A stretch of 64,000 nt of DNA from Tetrahymena thermophila SB210 (Eukaryota > Ciliophora > Oligohymenophorea > Hymenostomatida > Tetrahymenidae): contig NW_002476559.1 of the NCBI RefSeq assembly GCF_000189635.1, positions 1-64,000 on the forward strand, written 5' to 3'. The translations under genes were made by a program, and so were the position numbers. This document shows, piece by piece, positions 11,878-23,504 of the stretch (the first letter of the stretch is position 1; each line of letters begins with the position of its first letter). A model generated the notes under the pieces. It was given only the letters and a program-made list of their open reading frames with translations. It was not told the DNA's origin and ran no database searches.

Positions 11878-14800
11878 ATGAAAAACTAACAATTACAATA
11901 TATCGAATTATAAAAATTAGATAACTTAAGCTCTCCCTCAAAAAGCTAGGAGTCTGAGCAAATACTAAACTAGATTAACGAGGCTCGTCACTTTAAAAAA
12001 GATGGAGGATATAAATAGATTAAATAACTTTTGAAAAGCTAGGAAGAACATAACTTAGCAGGAAGCTCTTTTAATGAACCAAAGGTGTACAGACCCTTCT
12101 AAGTTCCACCAGACTTTGAATAAGCGCGCCTCCATGGGTAGGCAAAAAAAATTGGCAAAATAAGCAGATACACAAAGCTGTTAGAAAGTGGCCAGTGTTG
12201 CATCTGCTGTAAATTACCATTCAAAAAGATTCCTTTTAAAATCAAGGAAAGAATAGAAAAGTTTGCATCATTAGGACCAGCATTCACTTTATTCTTTTAT
12301 TACAATAAGCAAATGTCATTTATTCTAATGCTTGTCTTTTTAGTTGGAGGATTGCAGTAATAAATTTATCAATTCATATCCACAAATATTCCATTTATCC
12401 AATTAAATATTATTAATCAATGTAAATCAAAGAAATATCTCATCAAAAATTTATTTTATTTTTAAGGAATTTGATTGACACCTACAAATCATGTGAAAAT
12501 TCAGATGTTTGCTAGAGTTTTATGGGAATTATTTATTCTAAATAGACATAAAGAAATTGTTACAATGACTTTTTTACTTAGCAGCTGCTTAACTTTATAA
12601 CTTTTTGGGTATTATTTTTTGGAGTGATTATTTTCAAGATATTACAAGATGCAAAAGATAAATAAATGAAGAAGAAAATGCCCAATCATAGCGATTTTAC
12701 AATCATGATAAAGAATGTGCCTGAAACAAATTGTGAGGAAGAATTTAAATCATTCTTAGAAGAAAAGTTGCTTCCAAATAGAAAACTAGACATAGCAAAC
12801 ATAAATAGAGTATTCAAAATTTAAGAATATTTTGATTTAGCTTAAGAAAAAATCAAATTAGTTAATGAAAGAGAGAAGCTAAAAAGAGAGTTAACACGTC
12901 TTTCTGAAAAGGTTTAAAATGAATATAGATTCAATTTAGACTCATAAAATCTCTCCGAAAGTAACCAGCAAGGATTACTTTAAAAAAAATAGTTGAAAAA
13001 AAGTATGAAAAAATTAAATAAAGATTATATGGAAAAAAAAGAAACCAATGAAAGTCAGTTGGCTAAAAACTAAGCTAGAATGACTTATCTTGAAAGTAAA
13101 TATTAAGACTATTCTAGCGAAGGAATAAGAACTGCAATTGTTTTCGTTACTTTTAACAAATTTGAGGATTGCCAAGCTGTTAAAGATAAATATTTCAAGC
13201 CTGGTTTTAAAAATAATTTAAGTTTCAAAGGAAGATTATTAAAGTTTAGAATAGCTTTTGAGCCTTTAGACATCATTTGGGAAAATCTAGAAACCCCTTA
13301 TAGGACAAAGCTTTTGAGAAGATCCATTTTTCTTTTGATGGCTGTAATTTAAAATATTAAATTATAATTGCACAGTTTATTTGCAAAATCATTTAGCTTT
13401 TAACTGCTAATTTTCTAATTAATTACCATAAATTTTTTTTTTTTTAAAGCTAAAAAATATTTTCGAATTTTAAAAATGGTTTTTCATTTAAGAAATTTTT
13501 GATGGAATTTAAAAAGCTTTTAACTTTATGTTTGTTTTTTTAGATTTTATATTATATAAATATTTTTATTTTTTAAATAGCTTTTGCTCACAACTGGTAG
13601 TCTTGTAGCCGTTTCTTCTGTTTCATAATGGCAAAAGTCTCTTATTAAGGAAAAAAATGAAGGCTAGATTACTGAGAAAGACTTTAAAGATAGCATGGCT
13701 TCTTATGCTCTTTCTGTCTTTTGTACTGTAATTGTAGCAACAATTAACAGTTTATTAACAATAATAATAACATTATTCTCAAAATATGAAAAACATAATA
13801 CATTTACATCTACTTCTGTTTCAGTAAGCTTAAGACTAAGCTGGATCTAATTTATAAATACAGCTCTTGTACCTTTTGTAATACTGCTGATTCTTTCTCC
13901 TTCTGAGAATTTATAAGACCAAAATGATTAAGAATTCTTATAATATGTTATTCAAAATATTTTTTTCATTTTTATTGGAAATGCTATTTTTGTTCCTCTT
14001 GTAACTATGTATGAACCAGAATACCTCTGGAAGAAAATATATCGTTGGTGGGTAGTTAGAAATGCTCCTTTTTGTAGAAAGACTTAATAATAACTAAATG
14101 AAATATTTGAAGACCCTGAGTTTTTAATTTAAGAGTACTATGCAATAGTGAACAGAATTATATTATCAGGCTTTTTTTATGCAACTATGCTTAGTTTGGG
14201 CATTTTAATTAAAGGAATTACAATGATAATGCTTTTTTGGGCCTTTAAATTTACTTTTATTAATCACTCAGCATATCCAAAGTGCCTTTCCAGCGGTTTA
14301 AATTCTTAAATGCAACAAGTTATGTTCTTTATACCAATTATATTCACTGTTGGAAACCTTATGTATGGAAAATTCTTCTTAAAGTGTGAAAGCTCAAATT
14401 TATTTACTACATTCAATATCATTCAAATCACTTTCGGATTTCTCTTAATTATTTTTCATAGTATATTTGTTACTTTGGCTGAGAGATTTCACAAGTCAAA
14501 GATAAATTTTGAGAATTATATATTTGAGAAATTAGTTATGGGTTTAAGCTACTAACAAGCAAATCCTATCACAAGAGCTTTTAATCCAGAAAATAAGCAT
14601 ATTGAAATGCTGCCATCAAAAGAAATGCAATCATCTCTACTTCTGGATAATTCTAATGAATAAATAGGGAAATCTAACCACTCCTAAGTTTTGGTGGAAT
14701 CTTTAAAATAGAAAACCGTCAACATAAGATAAAAGGCATAACTCAATATGCAAACAAATAATTTAAAATCATCTTCCGTCGAATTATAGAAAAGTCTTAA

Positions 14801-15197
14801 GGATAGTTTAAAAATTTAAAACTTTAATTCTATAGACTAAGCATTACCATTATCTCCTTAATAAGTTGTTTTATCTAATAACTACACTTCTAATTCTATA
14901 ATTGATTATGCCTTTACAAATATTTTATTAAGAAGAGAAAGAGAAAATCAAATTATTAGTGCTGCTTTTGAAAGAAAGAAGACTATGCTCATCCGTAGAG
15001 GGAGCTTAGGAGCTGATCATATTTTTAATGAGTCATAAAATGAAGAAGAAGAGGATGACGATGATGAAGATGAAGACATTATTGAAGACGAAGATTTATT
15101 AGTAGAAAATCATGATGTAGAAAAAAACAAAAATACAGAAAACTTATAAAGCAATTAATCAGAAGTTAGCATTTAAAAAAATAATTTATAATATTGA
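11878..15197 (+). CDS. T TMEM63/OSCA-type (DUF221) membrane channel-like protein
   Basis: Three exons (11878-12356, 12467-13343, 13581-15197) join in phase to give about 990 residues from ATG 11878 to TGA 15195. The N-terminus carries a CCICC cysteine cluster, then a KERIEKFASLGPAF turn into the first membrane helix. The cytosolic loop starts FTIMIKNVPE and is rich in Lys/Glu coiled coil. It ends with a family hallmark, EPLDIIWENLE, just before the membrane core; OSCA/TMEM63/CSC1 proteins have a similar EPRDIIWENL here. Several hydrophobic helices follow (about residues 440-780), then a tail with an acidic run of Asp/Glu. The family forms mechanically or osmotically gated cation channels in the plasma membrane. 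Channel activity here is inferred from family membership. Confidence 0.85.
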
Positions 15198-15950
15198 ATA
15201 TTTTTAAATATTAATTTTAATTAATTTTTATATTTTTAAATCTATATTAAATCATATTAAAGTTGTAAATAATATTTGCTTGTACAAAATTTAACACTTA
15301 AAAAATGGTTTCTTTATTTTATTTTTACTTTTTTGATGATTAAAATAAATGTATTTTGAGTAGTTTTACTTAAATTTTTTAATTAAATAAACAATAAATA
15401 AAGATAAAACAGATAGCTTTTTTAATTAGTAAATATTTTATTTTAAAAACTTTCAAAATCTGAATAAATTTTTAAAAACAAATTAATAGTATTTATTTAG
15501 AAAATAATATTCTACCTTATTTGAAATTTAATATGAATAAAATAGTTTGAAATTTTTGATTTAAAATACTTGTTTTTTTTAATTATCTTAGTTTAAAACA
15601 CTATAGTTAACTTAGTCTAAGAAAGCTAGAAAACTTGGAAAGACTCAAATAGTACAATTTTTAATACATGATTATTGAGCTTTTAAATTTTTTTTTCTTC
15701 TTTTATACCTAGTATTTAGTAAAATAAACAAAGTGGAAATTAATTTAATTATTTATTTATTTATTAGTCGTTAGAAGAAATTAATCTTATCCTTAAGGTT
15801 TATTTAGAATTTCAAATTTGTGTGTATTATTTATATATATCAAATCATAAAAAAGGTGAAAAACAACATAAAACTAAAAAATCAAATATAGTATAGTTTA
15901 GAGTTATCATTAAAAATATTTATCAATAAAGTAAGTCTAACTAATTAAAT
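15198..15950. other. Intergenic, AT-rich
   Basis: Spacer between the channel gene and the RING/B-box gene on the same strand. I see only AT-rich sequence and short ATTT repeats. Confidence 0.6.
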
Positions 15951-18782
15951 ATGAACGCTCCTATAACTATTAGTCATAGCAGTAAATAATTCGCAACAGC
16001 TGGGTACGATAGCTAAAATTTTGATATTCAATAATAAAGCGATAATGAGTAGAAATAGCAATAAATACTTTAATAATAGTGCTGTGCTTTCTGTAAAAGG
16101 GTGGCAATTAAGCCTATCAGCTTGATTTGCAATCATTTTCTATGTTTAGAATGTGGGAATTTCATAAAAGAATAAGAATAGGAAAGGTAATAAATAATTT
16201 TTAGACTTCTATCAATCTTTTTGTAGATAAATATATTTCAAGATCATTTTTGATCAATAAGATCAATTAGATCGATCTGTAATTTAATCGATATTGCTTA
16301 CCTTTTTACTTTTTAAAAATATTTTGAAATAAAGTAAAGGATTATGTAAAATAATTTATTGAGAAATGAGTAAAGTTAAAATAAATACTAAAATATTATT
16401 ATTAAAAATAAATAAATAAAATCTAACAACACAATTTTAATTAATATTTTAATAAAAATAAGTGGGGTATAACCAAAATACAGAGTTTCTTGTCCTGTTT
16501 GCTCATCAAATACAGTGACTTATAATGTTAAAAATCTTTTGGTACAGCATTTTAATGAAAAAACAGGAAATGAAGTCCCTTTGAAAATTCTATCAGTTCA
16601 AGCATCACCAGGCTCAAAGATAAATTTAAGGAAAAGCAGTTTAACTTAACAGTAATAAATGGTTAATGGAAATAAATCAAGGGATCCCTCTATCACTTAA
16701 GAATCGTGCTATAATGTAAAAACTACATAAGATACTAATAATATCAAGTATTAATATTAGAATAATAAATCTATGAATTCTTTGGAATACTAAAGTCAAA
16801 CTTAAAGACTCTCATAAAGTTTTAGTAAATAAAATAATTTAAATTAATAAACAGATAAAACACTCGCCTTGAGTACATCTCAATCTGCCATAAGAAATTA
16901 AAGCTTAGGAACTCCTTTTAGCACAAATAAAAATGGTAGCTGTATTCCTCTCTAAAATTCTCCTTAAAATTGCAATAATTATACTTATTAGAGTCAAAAT
17001 AATAATTTTTCTGAACCTTAATTTTTTACAAATGAATATAATAATAATAATATTTTATTAAGAAGAAATAGCAGTAGCAATGTGAATAATTATGTTAACT
17101 GCCTCAATAACATGTTTAGTAATTCAAATAATAACTTAGGATAATCAATATAAAATAATTATATCAATGACTATAGAAAATAAGTACCTTTGTAGAACTA
17201 AGCTTAATCAAAATAAATATAATAAGACTATTAGAATAGTTAAAGTGGAATGAACGTAGACATAAAGAAACAAAATATTTAGTAATATTCTGATCAATTA
17301 AAGTGTTAATAGCATAATGATCAATATACTTTGTTCTGTTTATCAGATAAGTCCTTACTTTGCATTGAGTGTCTTTATTCTTAAAAAACTCATAAGGTAA
17401 ATTTTTTAAAACAATTTTGAAAAAATGAATATAAATTTTATAAAAAGAATCACAATATCATACCTCTCAAGAATGCTGCATAAATATTAAAAAAAGAAAA
17501 TGAAGAATTCAAGAATTAATCAGAAATATACTTAAAGAAGTTAGAAGATTCAATACAAATTTCTAAATAGAATTAAATTACTCTTGACAGAGAATACTAA
17601 AAATGCAACTAAAAAGTAAATGAGATATTTGATAGCATGATAGCTACCGTTAATGCGAGGAGAGATAAACTGTTAGAAAATCTTTAACATAGCTACTAAA
17701 TCCACTTAAATGATGTAGGAAATTAGTATTGTGAATTAGAAAATATTAAAAATATTTTAGAAGAATACAGAAATTTTGATGAGTAGATAGCTGAAAATTC
17801 TTATAGGGAATCATACATTTTTAGTGCTTTCAAGATGATTTAATAAACTCTTCAGCAAACAAATTTAGATTAGAAACCGATAAAAGTCAATTTTAACATC
17901 ACGCAAATAGAGAATAGTCATAAACAGCTTTTTAACAAACTCATTGAGAAAATTGTATAACTTTAAAGTACAAAACCTGAAGAGCGCTTAAACCAAACAA
18001 GATAAAGCAAAAATATTGAATAAAATTCATAATTGACCTCAAATTAAACTTCCTCAACAAAGCAAAATAATAGCTCAAATTATTCAGCATATGCTCCACC
18101 TTCTCAAAATAGTATTACTAAAGATACAACACCTAAAAACTATCATCAAACCAATAATAATATTTAAAAAAGAAATATTCAAATCAACTAAAACAATAGT
18201 TAGTCTATAACAAATTCTGCTACATCTTCTCACAATGGAACTCAGAGAGGTAGCAATAGTAAATAAAAGGGATACACAACTACCAGTTATTCTGAAAAAG
18301 TTTAAAAGAGGCTTAGCACTTAAGCTAGCTCAAAAGTATCATATAAAAATATTAAAAGAAAATTATCCACAGATTTTAATACAATGAATACGAATAACTC
18401 AAAAGAAAATATTCATGTTTACCCTTAATATTAATAGTAAATAAAACATCACAACTATGACAATATTAAAAGGAGGTCTAATAGCATTGCTGAAGACGCT
18501 ATTAAATATCAATAAGTAAAATTAACTTAGGAAATTCAGCAAAGCTACGATTTGAATTTAAAGTAATAGACAAGACAATCCTTAAAATAGATAAAAAATG
18601 ATTTCGAAAATCAAGGTAATAATGTAGGTGGTGGTGGTGTTGGTAACTATTATTATGGAAATGTGTTTCTCTAAGAAAATTATAGTTAAAATAATTATTA
18701 AACAATTGCAAAAGATACAACTGTAAATACAACAAATTTAAGCTTAAATCGATCCCCCTTTAAAGAATATATTATTAACTGA
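15951..18782 (+). CDS. RING + B-box + coiled-coil protein (TRIM-like)
   Basis: Three exons (15951-16186, 16463-17396, 17448-18782) give about 834 residues in consistent phase. An N-terminal RING finger is split by the first intron: CAFC, then CNHFLCLEC, then CPVC after the splice. A Q/N/S-rich linker of some 250 residues follows. A B-box-type zinc motif comes next (CQQH, FCLSDKSLLCIEC, then a trailing His), ending at the second intron. A coiled-coil stretch rich in Glu/Lys/Asn follows, and the C-terminal half is a Q/N/S-rich low-complexity tail with a GGGG run. RING plus B-box plus coiled coil is the TRIM order and implies E3 ubiquitin ligase activity. The long Q/N insert between RING and B-box is unusual. 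The partner is unknown. Confidence 0.8.
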
Positions 18783-19942
18783 AAATAAATTTTATATGAT
18801 AATTATCTCTGTTAAAGTTATACAAATAATTTTAGTTAATTTTAAATAAAATTAAGTAATTTATATTTTAGCAATATCTATTCTAAAAATATGTAATTAA
18901 TTGAGTGAATGGGTATAGGTTCTTTTAAAATAAAATATTATTACTTTTGAGTAAATTTTAAATGATATTAATAAATATTTGTGTTTAAATGAAGTAAATG
19001 TGTTTAATCAATTTAAATTTAAATAAGAAATTTATTTTTTTTAAAATTGAATATGCTCTTTTCTAAATATGAATGGTAAATTTAGTAATTAATTGATTGA
19101 TTAAGTGAATGAGTGGAGGAATTTTCTCTGGTGATTGATAAATACATAATAAGACTTATCTTTCAATAGAATTTTAATATAAATTTAAAAATATTTAGTA
19201 GCTTAATTTTTTGTGACTTTTCTACTGTGAGCTTAAACTATTCTTTGCAATAACAAAATATTTGTCGATTTCATAAAAATATTTTTGAAAAAAAATGCTT
19301 GAAAATATTTTTTAAGCAAATATATTAAAAGGCATTTATTTACAATAAATTTTAATGGGTAAATAATTAAAAGTATTTGTCTTTTGTAGTTTTGTAGGAT
19401 TATTTTAATATCGAGAAAAAAGAAAAGAAAGTAAATTATTTATATGTATGTGAGAAAAGGAATTTTTTTGAAAGAGTTATTTATTTAGTTTGAAATATAT
19501 TTAGTTAATTAGGTAATAAGTTAGTTAGCTATTCACTCACTCACTCACTCACTCATTTACTTACTTACTTATTTACTTAATTAATTAGTTAGTTAGTTAT
19601 TTATTTAATATATACTGAATAGAATATAAAATAGTTTATTTGCAGATATAAAATTTAATGATATAGTGAGATAGAAAAGAAAATATAGAAATTTATTTCA
19701 TTTAAAATATACTGAAAAAACAAAACTTTTAGGAAATCTCATTTGAAGCACATCCCGATTTTCAAATTAGCATATGGATTAAGATTTGTGTGGGTATATT
19801 GATATTAATTATTATTTAGTACTTTTGATTGATTTTTGTTTGTTTGTTTGTTTATTTTATTGCTTGCTTGTTTTAAATATTTATTTAGTATGTGATTAAT
19901 TAATTTATTAATGGATTAAGCTTTTATAACTTGAGGTTTTTT
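18783..19942. other. Intergenic, AT-rich with microsatellite
   Basis: Convergent spacer between the TRIM-like gene and the first zinc-finger gene. It contains the CACT/TTAC repeat at 19531-19600 and TTTG repeats near 19840. I see no gene. Confidence 0.6.
19531..19600. repeat. CACT/TTAC/TTAG microsatellite
   Basis: Tandem tetranucleotides change from CACT to TTAC and then to TTAG units, as in a decaying microsatellite. Confidence 0.85.
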
Positions 19943-20872
19943 TCAAAAAGCCGTCCTTTATTATTATTTAGATTAGGGTAATAAAAAACTAAATTTGTTT
20001 GCTTTTAACTTTTCAAGATATATTTGTTATTATAAATCTAGAGTTAGAGGTTATTATTTAATTGCTTGCTGAGGAAGGTAGTACTGTGGTATAGGTATAT
20101 GAGGCTAATATTCGTTTTAACGCTTTAAATATTATAAATTATATTAGTTGTTGAATGGAGGGAAAGTTCTATAGTAGTTGCTACGATATGGTTCAGTCAT
20201 TATGGGGGGAGGATAGGTATATGGATTGATATTTTATGTACTAATTGGCTAAGTCAATTCGAAAGAATTAAAAGGACTAGAAAGTGTTGCTTGACTCTAT
20301 AAATATGTTTCTTCGCTTCTTGTTATGGAAGAATCTTTAATGTGTGTAGGTAATTATCCATCGTTTTGTTCTTGTTTTACCTATATATTATCTTTTATGG
20401 GCATATTTTCTTGCTTAACTTGTACTACAATTTCGTTTTCTTTAACTTATTCATCTTCGTGTTCGGTATTTGTGCTTTCATAATTAGAAATTTGCTAATC
20501 TTTTTCATCATTATATTCTTCTTTAACTTAATCGTTTTTTTCAATTTTTATCTTTTTTTTATCGTAGCTGGCCTTTTTTCTACCTTTTTCGAGTACATCT
20601 GGTTTATATTCTTCACAAGACTTGTGTACAAGTCTCCAATGATTTGATAGAGCTCCTCTGCTTGCTAAAGTTGATCCACACTTACAAGGATAGGCGACTC
20701 TTTTTACTTTAGTTCTTTTAATTTGAACTTCATTCTTTGTTCCTAGCGGTCTTCCCATTTTTAAAATATTTTGCTTCATTCCCAAATCGTTGTCATGTTT
20801 TAGACGGATATGATTGTAAAGAGAAGAGTTAGTGAAGTATTTTTGCCCACACTTGCATGAATATTTATCCAT
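19943..20872 (-). CDS. CxC zinc-finger protein, paralogue 1
   Basis: Single exon from ATG 20870-20872 to TGA 19943-19945, about 309 residues. It has two zinc-finger-like modules: CKCGQKYFTNSSLYNHIRLKH (residues about 6-26, quoted here as CKCG...NHIRLKH) and CKCGSTLASRGALSNHWRLVH. The cysteines are spaced CxC instead of the usual CxxC of C2H2 fingers, followed by HxxxxH. Between them sits a basic MGRPLGTKN segment with an AT-hook-like GRP core. After an acidic E/Q/N-rich stretch the C-terminus is rich in Pro, Tyr and Gln (PYTYPPP). A nuclear DNA-binding role is plausible but inferred. It is the most diverged member of the local family of three. Confidence 0.7.
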
Positions 20873-20882
20873 TTTATCAACT

Positions 20883-23504
20883 TATTAAGATTAAGTTCAC
20901 AAACAAAAGAGTTTAATAATATGATTGGCTTTTAGTGAGGATAATTAATTAATTAATTAGTTAAGTGATAAATAATTTGAAATATACAATTTTTGGAAAA
21001 AAAATTATTATTTAATTATCTTAATAATAATTAATTTGTTCAATCTAGAAGAATTTATTAATCTTTATCAACTCGATAACTGTGTATTTAACTCAATTCT
21101 TTCATTAAATTTAAATTTACATTTTTGTCACATTGTTTTGTTAGAATTAGATTTTTATGTTTAATTTTATCTAAATTAATTTTAAAAATATTTTTGTTCA
21201 AATTTTTAAGTTAATTAAAAGCTATCTCTACTAATTTATACTAATCAGAAAATCTATAAAATTATTCAAAAAAAGCACTATTTTGCAAAATTTTAATTAA
21301 CAAATTAATTAATAGATTTTTCTTTGAAGCTTTTGTTTTTATAGTGGCAATTATATATTGATTTTATATCACTTTGTTTAGGATCTATCTTTCTATCATT
21401 CAATTAATCTATCTTTTTTAATTAAAGATTTGCTTAACACACAAATTCATCAAAAATCAATCAGATTTAATTTGATTAAAAGCAGTGTAATTAAATTTCC
21501 CCTCCTCCCAAACTCCCAAATGAGATTAGCTTCAATAGAAATGAGGTATAAATATGCTAATAATATTTTATTTCTAAATAATACAAGAAAAACCTTTTGA
21601 ACTTTCAGAGATAATTCTTTTGGTTTTAGAGTCTCTAAAACAAAAGTAAAGAAAACTGAATTTCATTATTATTATTTATTTTTGTTAAATTGTTTGAAAT
21701 TATGAAATTGTTTTAAAGTAAAATCCATAATATAAAATGCAGTTTTTTAAGCAAAAGCTTTTTTTAGCAAATTTAGTTAACCTTAATATGATAGAGACAA
21801 AAAAATTTGCAATATCCTAAAGTTATTTAGCGAAAAGACCTGATATTCAACATAATTAATCCTCATCATATGTAATTTGAATTTATTATATAATCTTATT
21901 ATTATCATATTTATTATGATTTAAGAATGAGTATTGTGGTTCTTATTTCAAAAAGCAACTATAAATACTTTAGGATTTTAAGAATTTTGATCAATATTTA
22001 AATGGTAAAAATCATAAAATGTTAAAAATATTTAGAAAAAAATCTTATTATTAACTGTTCATGATAATGAACATCCATCCATATAATAAAATGCATGGAT
22101 AAATATTAAAAATAAAATGTTATCATTTCAAGCTAAAATAATTACAAATAATAGAAATTTGAAACAAGACAAAATCACAATATAACATGATCTATAAAAA
22201 AAAAAATTTGGTTGTTACAAATTTGAAAAAAAGAATTAATGATTATAATGTGATTAAATAATAAATGATTATTATGTCAAAATCATAATTAAAATAATTA
22301 AAAAAAAAATGAGAACAATAGGTAAATTCAGCAAAGTGCAGATACAAAAGTGATATTATAAAAAAAAATAAATATATTTTTAGCAGATTATGAAATATGT
22401 ACATGTTTTATGCATAAATTTGGAGAATTTTTCTATTATATTTTATTACTGTTTATTAAAACAAAAGTTAATTAAATCTTGTTACTATCTATTTTAAATG
22501 GTAAATTTTTACTTATCCTGTTTTTCATAAAAAATAAAAGCTTTTATTGCTAACGTCATATAAGATTAATAGATTCCACACATTCATTAAAAAAATTTTT
22601 ACATAGATAATCAATTTATTTAGTTACATATATTTTTTTAATATATGAGTTTTGAAAGAAGAAACTAAAAAATACAAAGTTTAAAACAAAAATAATATTT
22701 AATAATTTATTTTTATTAGCTAATGATTATTTATTTATTTGTATCTTTTTTTTTGCTTTTTGTTTGATTACTTGTTTTCAAAAGTATGAATGCTATAAAT
22801 AATCTGATTGATTATTTAAGAAGTAGCTTTCACGAAAATAGTCATCCATAAACATATTATCGTTCTCTATTTAATTTTCGAAATCTCCAACACACTATTG
22901 ATAGTTAGAATCAAGTTATTATTAATCATACTATTCATCAATAGATGGATAGATATATCTAGTTGTCTAAGTATCCAAAGTGTTAGTATACTATTCTGTG
23001 CTCAACTGTGTTGAAAATAGAATCACCTGATTATTGTTTTCACTAACTGATGCAATTAGAGGACCTTTTTTTCTTCCTTATTATTTTTTTTATATTTAAA
23101 ATTAAGGATCATTATTATATTATTATGCTTAATTCTTATATGGTTAGAAAGAGAGCCTTCGCCTTTAAGAACTTTTCCACATTTACAGGCTAGCTATTTA
23201 GCTGGGGTTTTTTTAGGCTTTTTTCTAAGATTTTTCGAATCAAGTGGTCTTCCAACTTTAGTATTTGTTAAGTTAAAGTTTTTTTTGTCGTTGTTATGTT
23301 TCAATCTTATGTGATTAAATAAAGAGGCATTTCTTTCATAATTTTTTCCACAACGACATATGAATTTTTTTTCCATTTATTAAATATTTTTTAATTTAGT
23401 TTTTATTTTAATAATTATAAATAAAATTAGCAAAGTAATTTGCTCCTACTTAATATAATTTAAGGAATCAAAAATGTGGTCAATAAATAGTAAGGCCTAA
23501 AGTA
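20883..23504. repeat. Tandem duplication unit A (about 2.6 kb)
   Basis: Unit A and unit B (23505-26123) align along their whole length with small indels. Both start with TTAAGATTAA(G/A)TTCAC, share CCCCTCCTCCC and an ATGCATGGATAAAT-like block, and end with TAAGGCCTAAAGTAT. Each carries a zinc-finger gene near its right end and about 1.9 kb of AT-rich DNA with no gene that I can see (20883-22777 here). Confidence 0.9.
22778..23376 (-). pseudogene. CxC zinc-finger paralogue 2, frameshifted
   Basis: Begins MEKKFICRCGKN at ATG 23374-23376 and keeps both fingers (CRCG...NHIRLKH and CKCG...NHIRIKH) and the GRPLDSKN AT-hook-like core. Right after the second finger it has 8 extra bases, an ATAATATA-type insertion around 23112-23125, compared with paralogue 3. 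The frame then shifts and hits TGA at 23023-23025, giving 117 residues instead of about 193. Past the insertion the original frame stays open to the ancestral TGA at 22778-22780. The length difference (599 versus 582 bases) is exactly explained by the 8-base insertion, a 12-base in-frame insertion and a 3-base loss near the start. It may still make a shorter two-finger protein. Confidence 0.8.

Noticed and set aside
19531..19600. Regular short repeats that could suggest a CRISPR array
   Set aside because: Units are tetranucleotides without spacers in a eukaryotic genome; it is a microsatellite.
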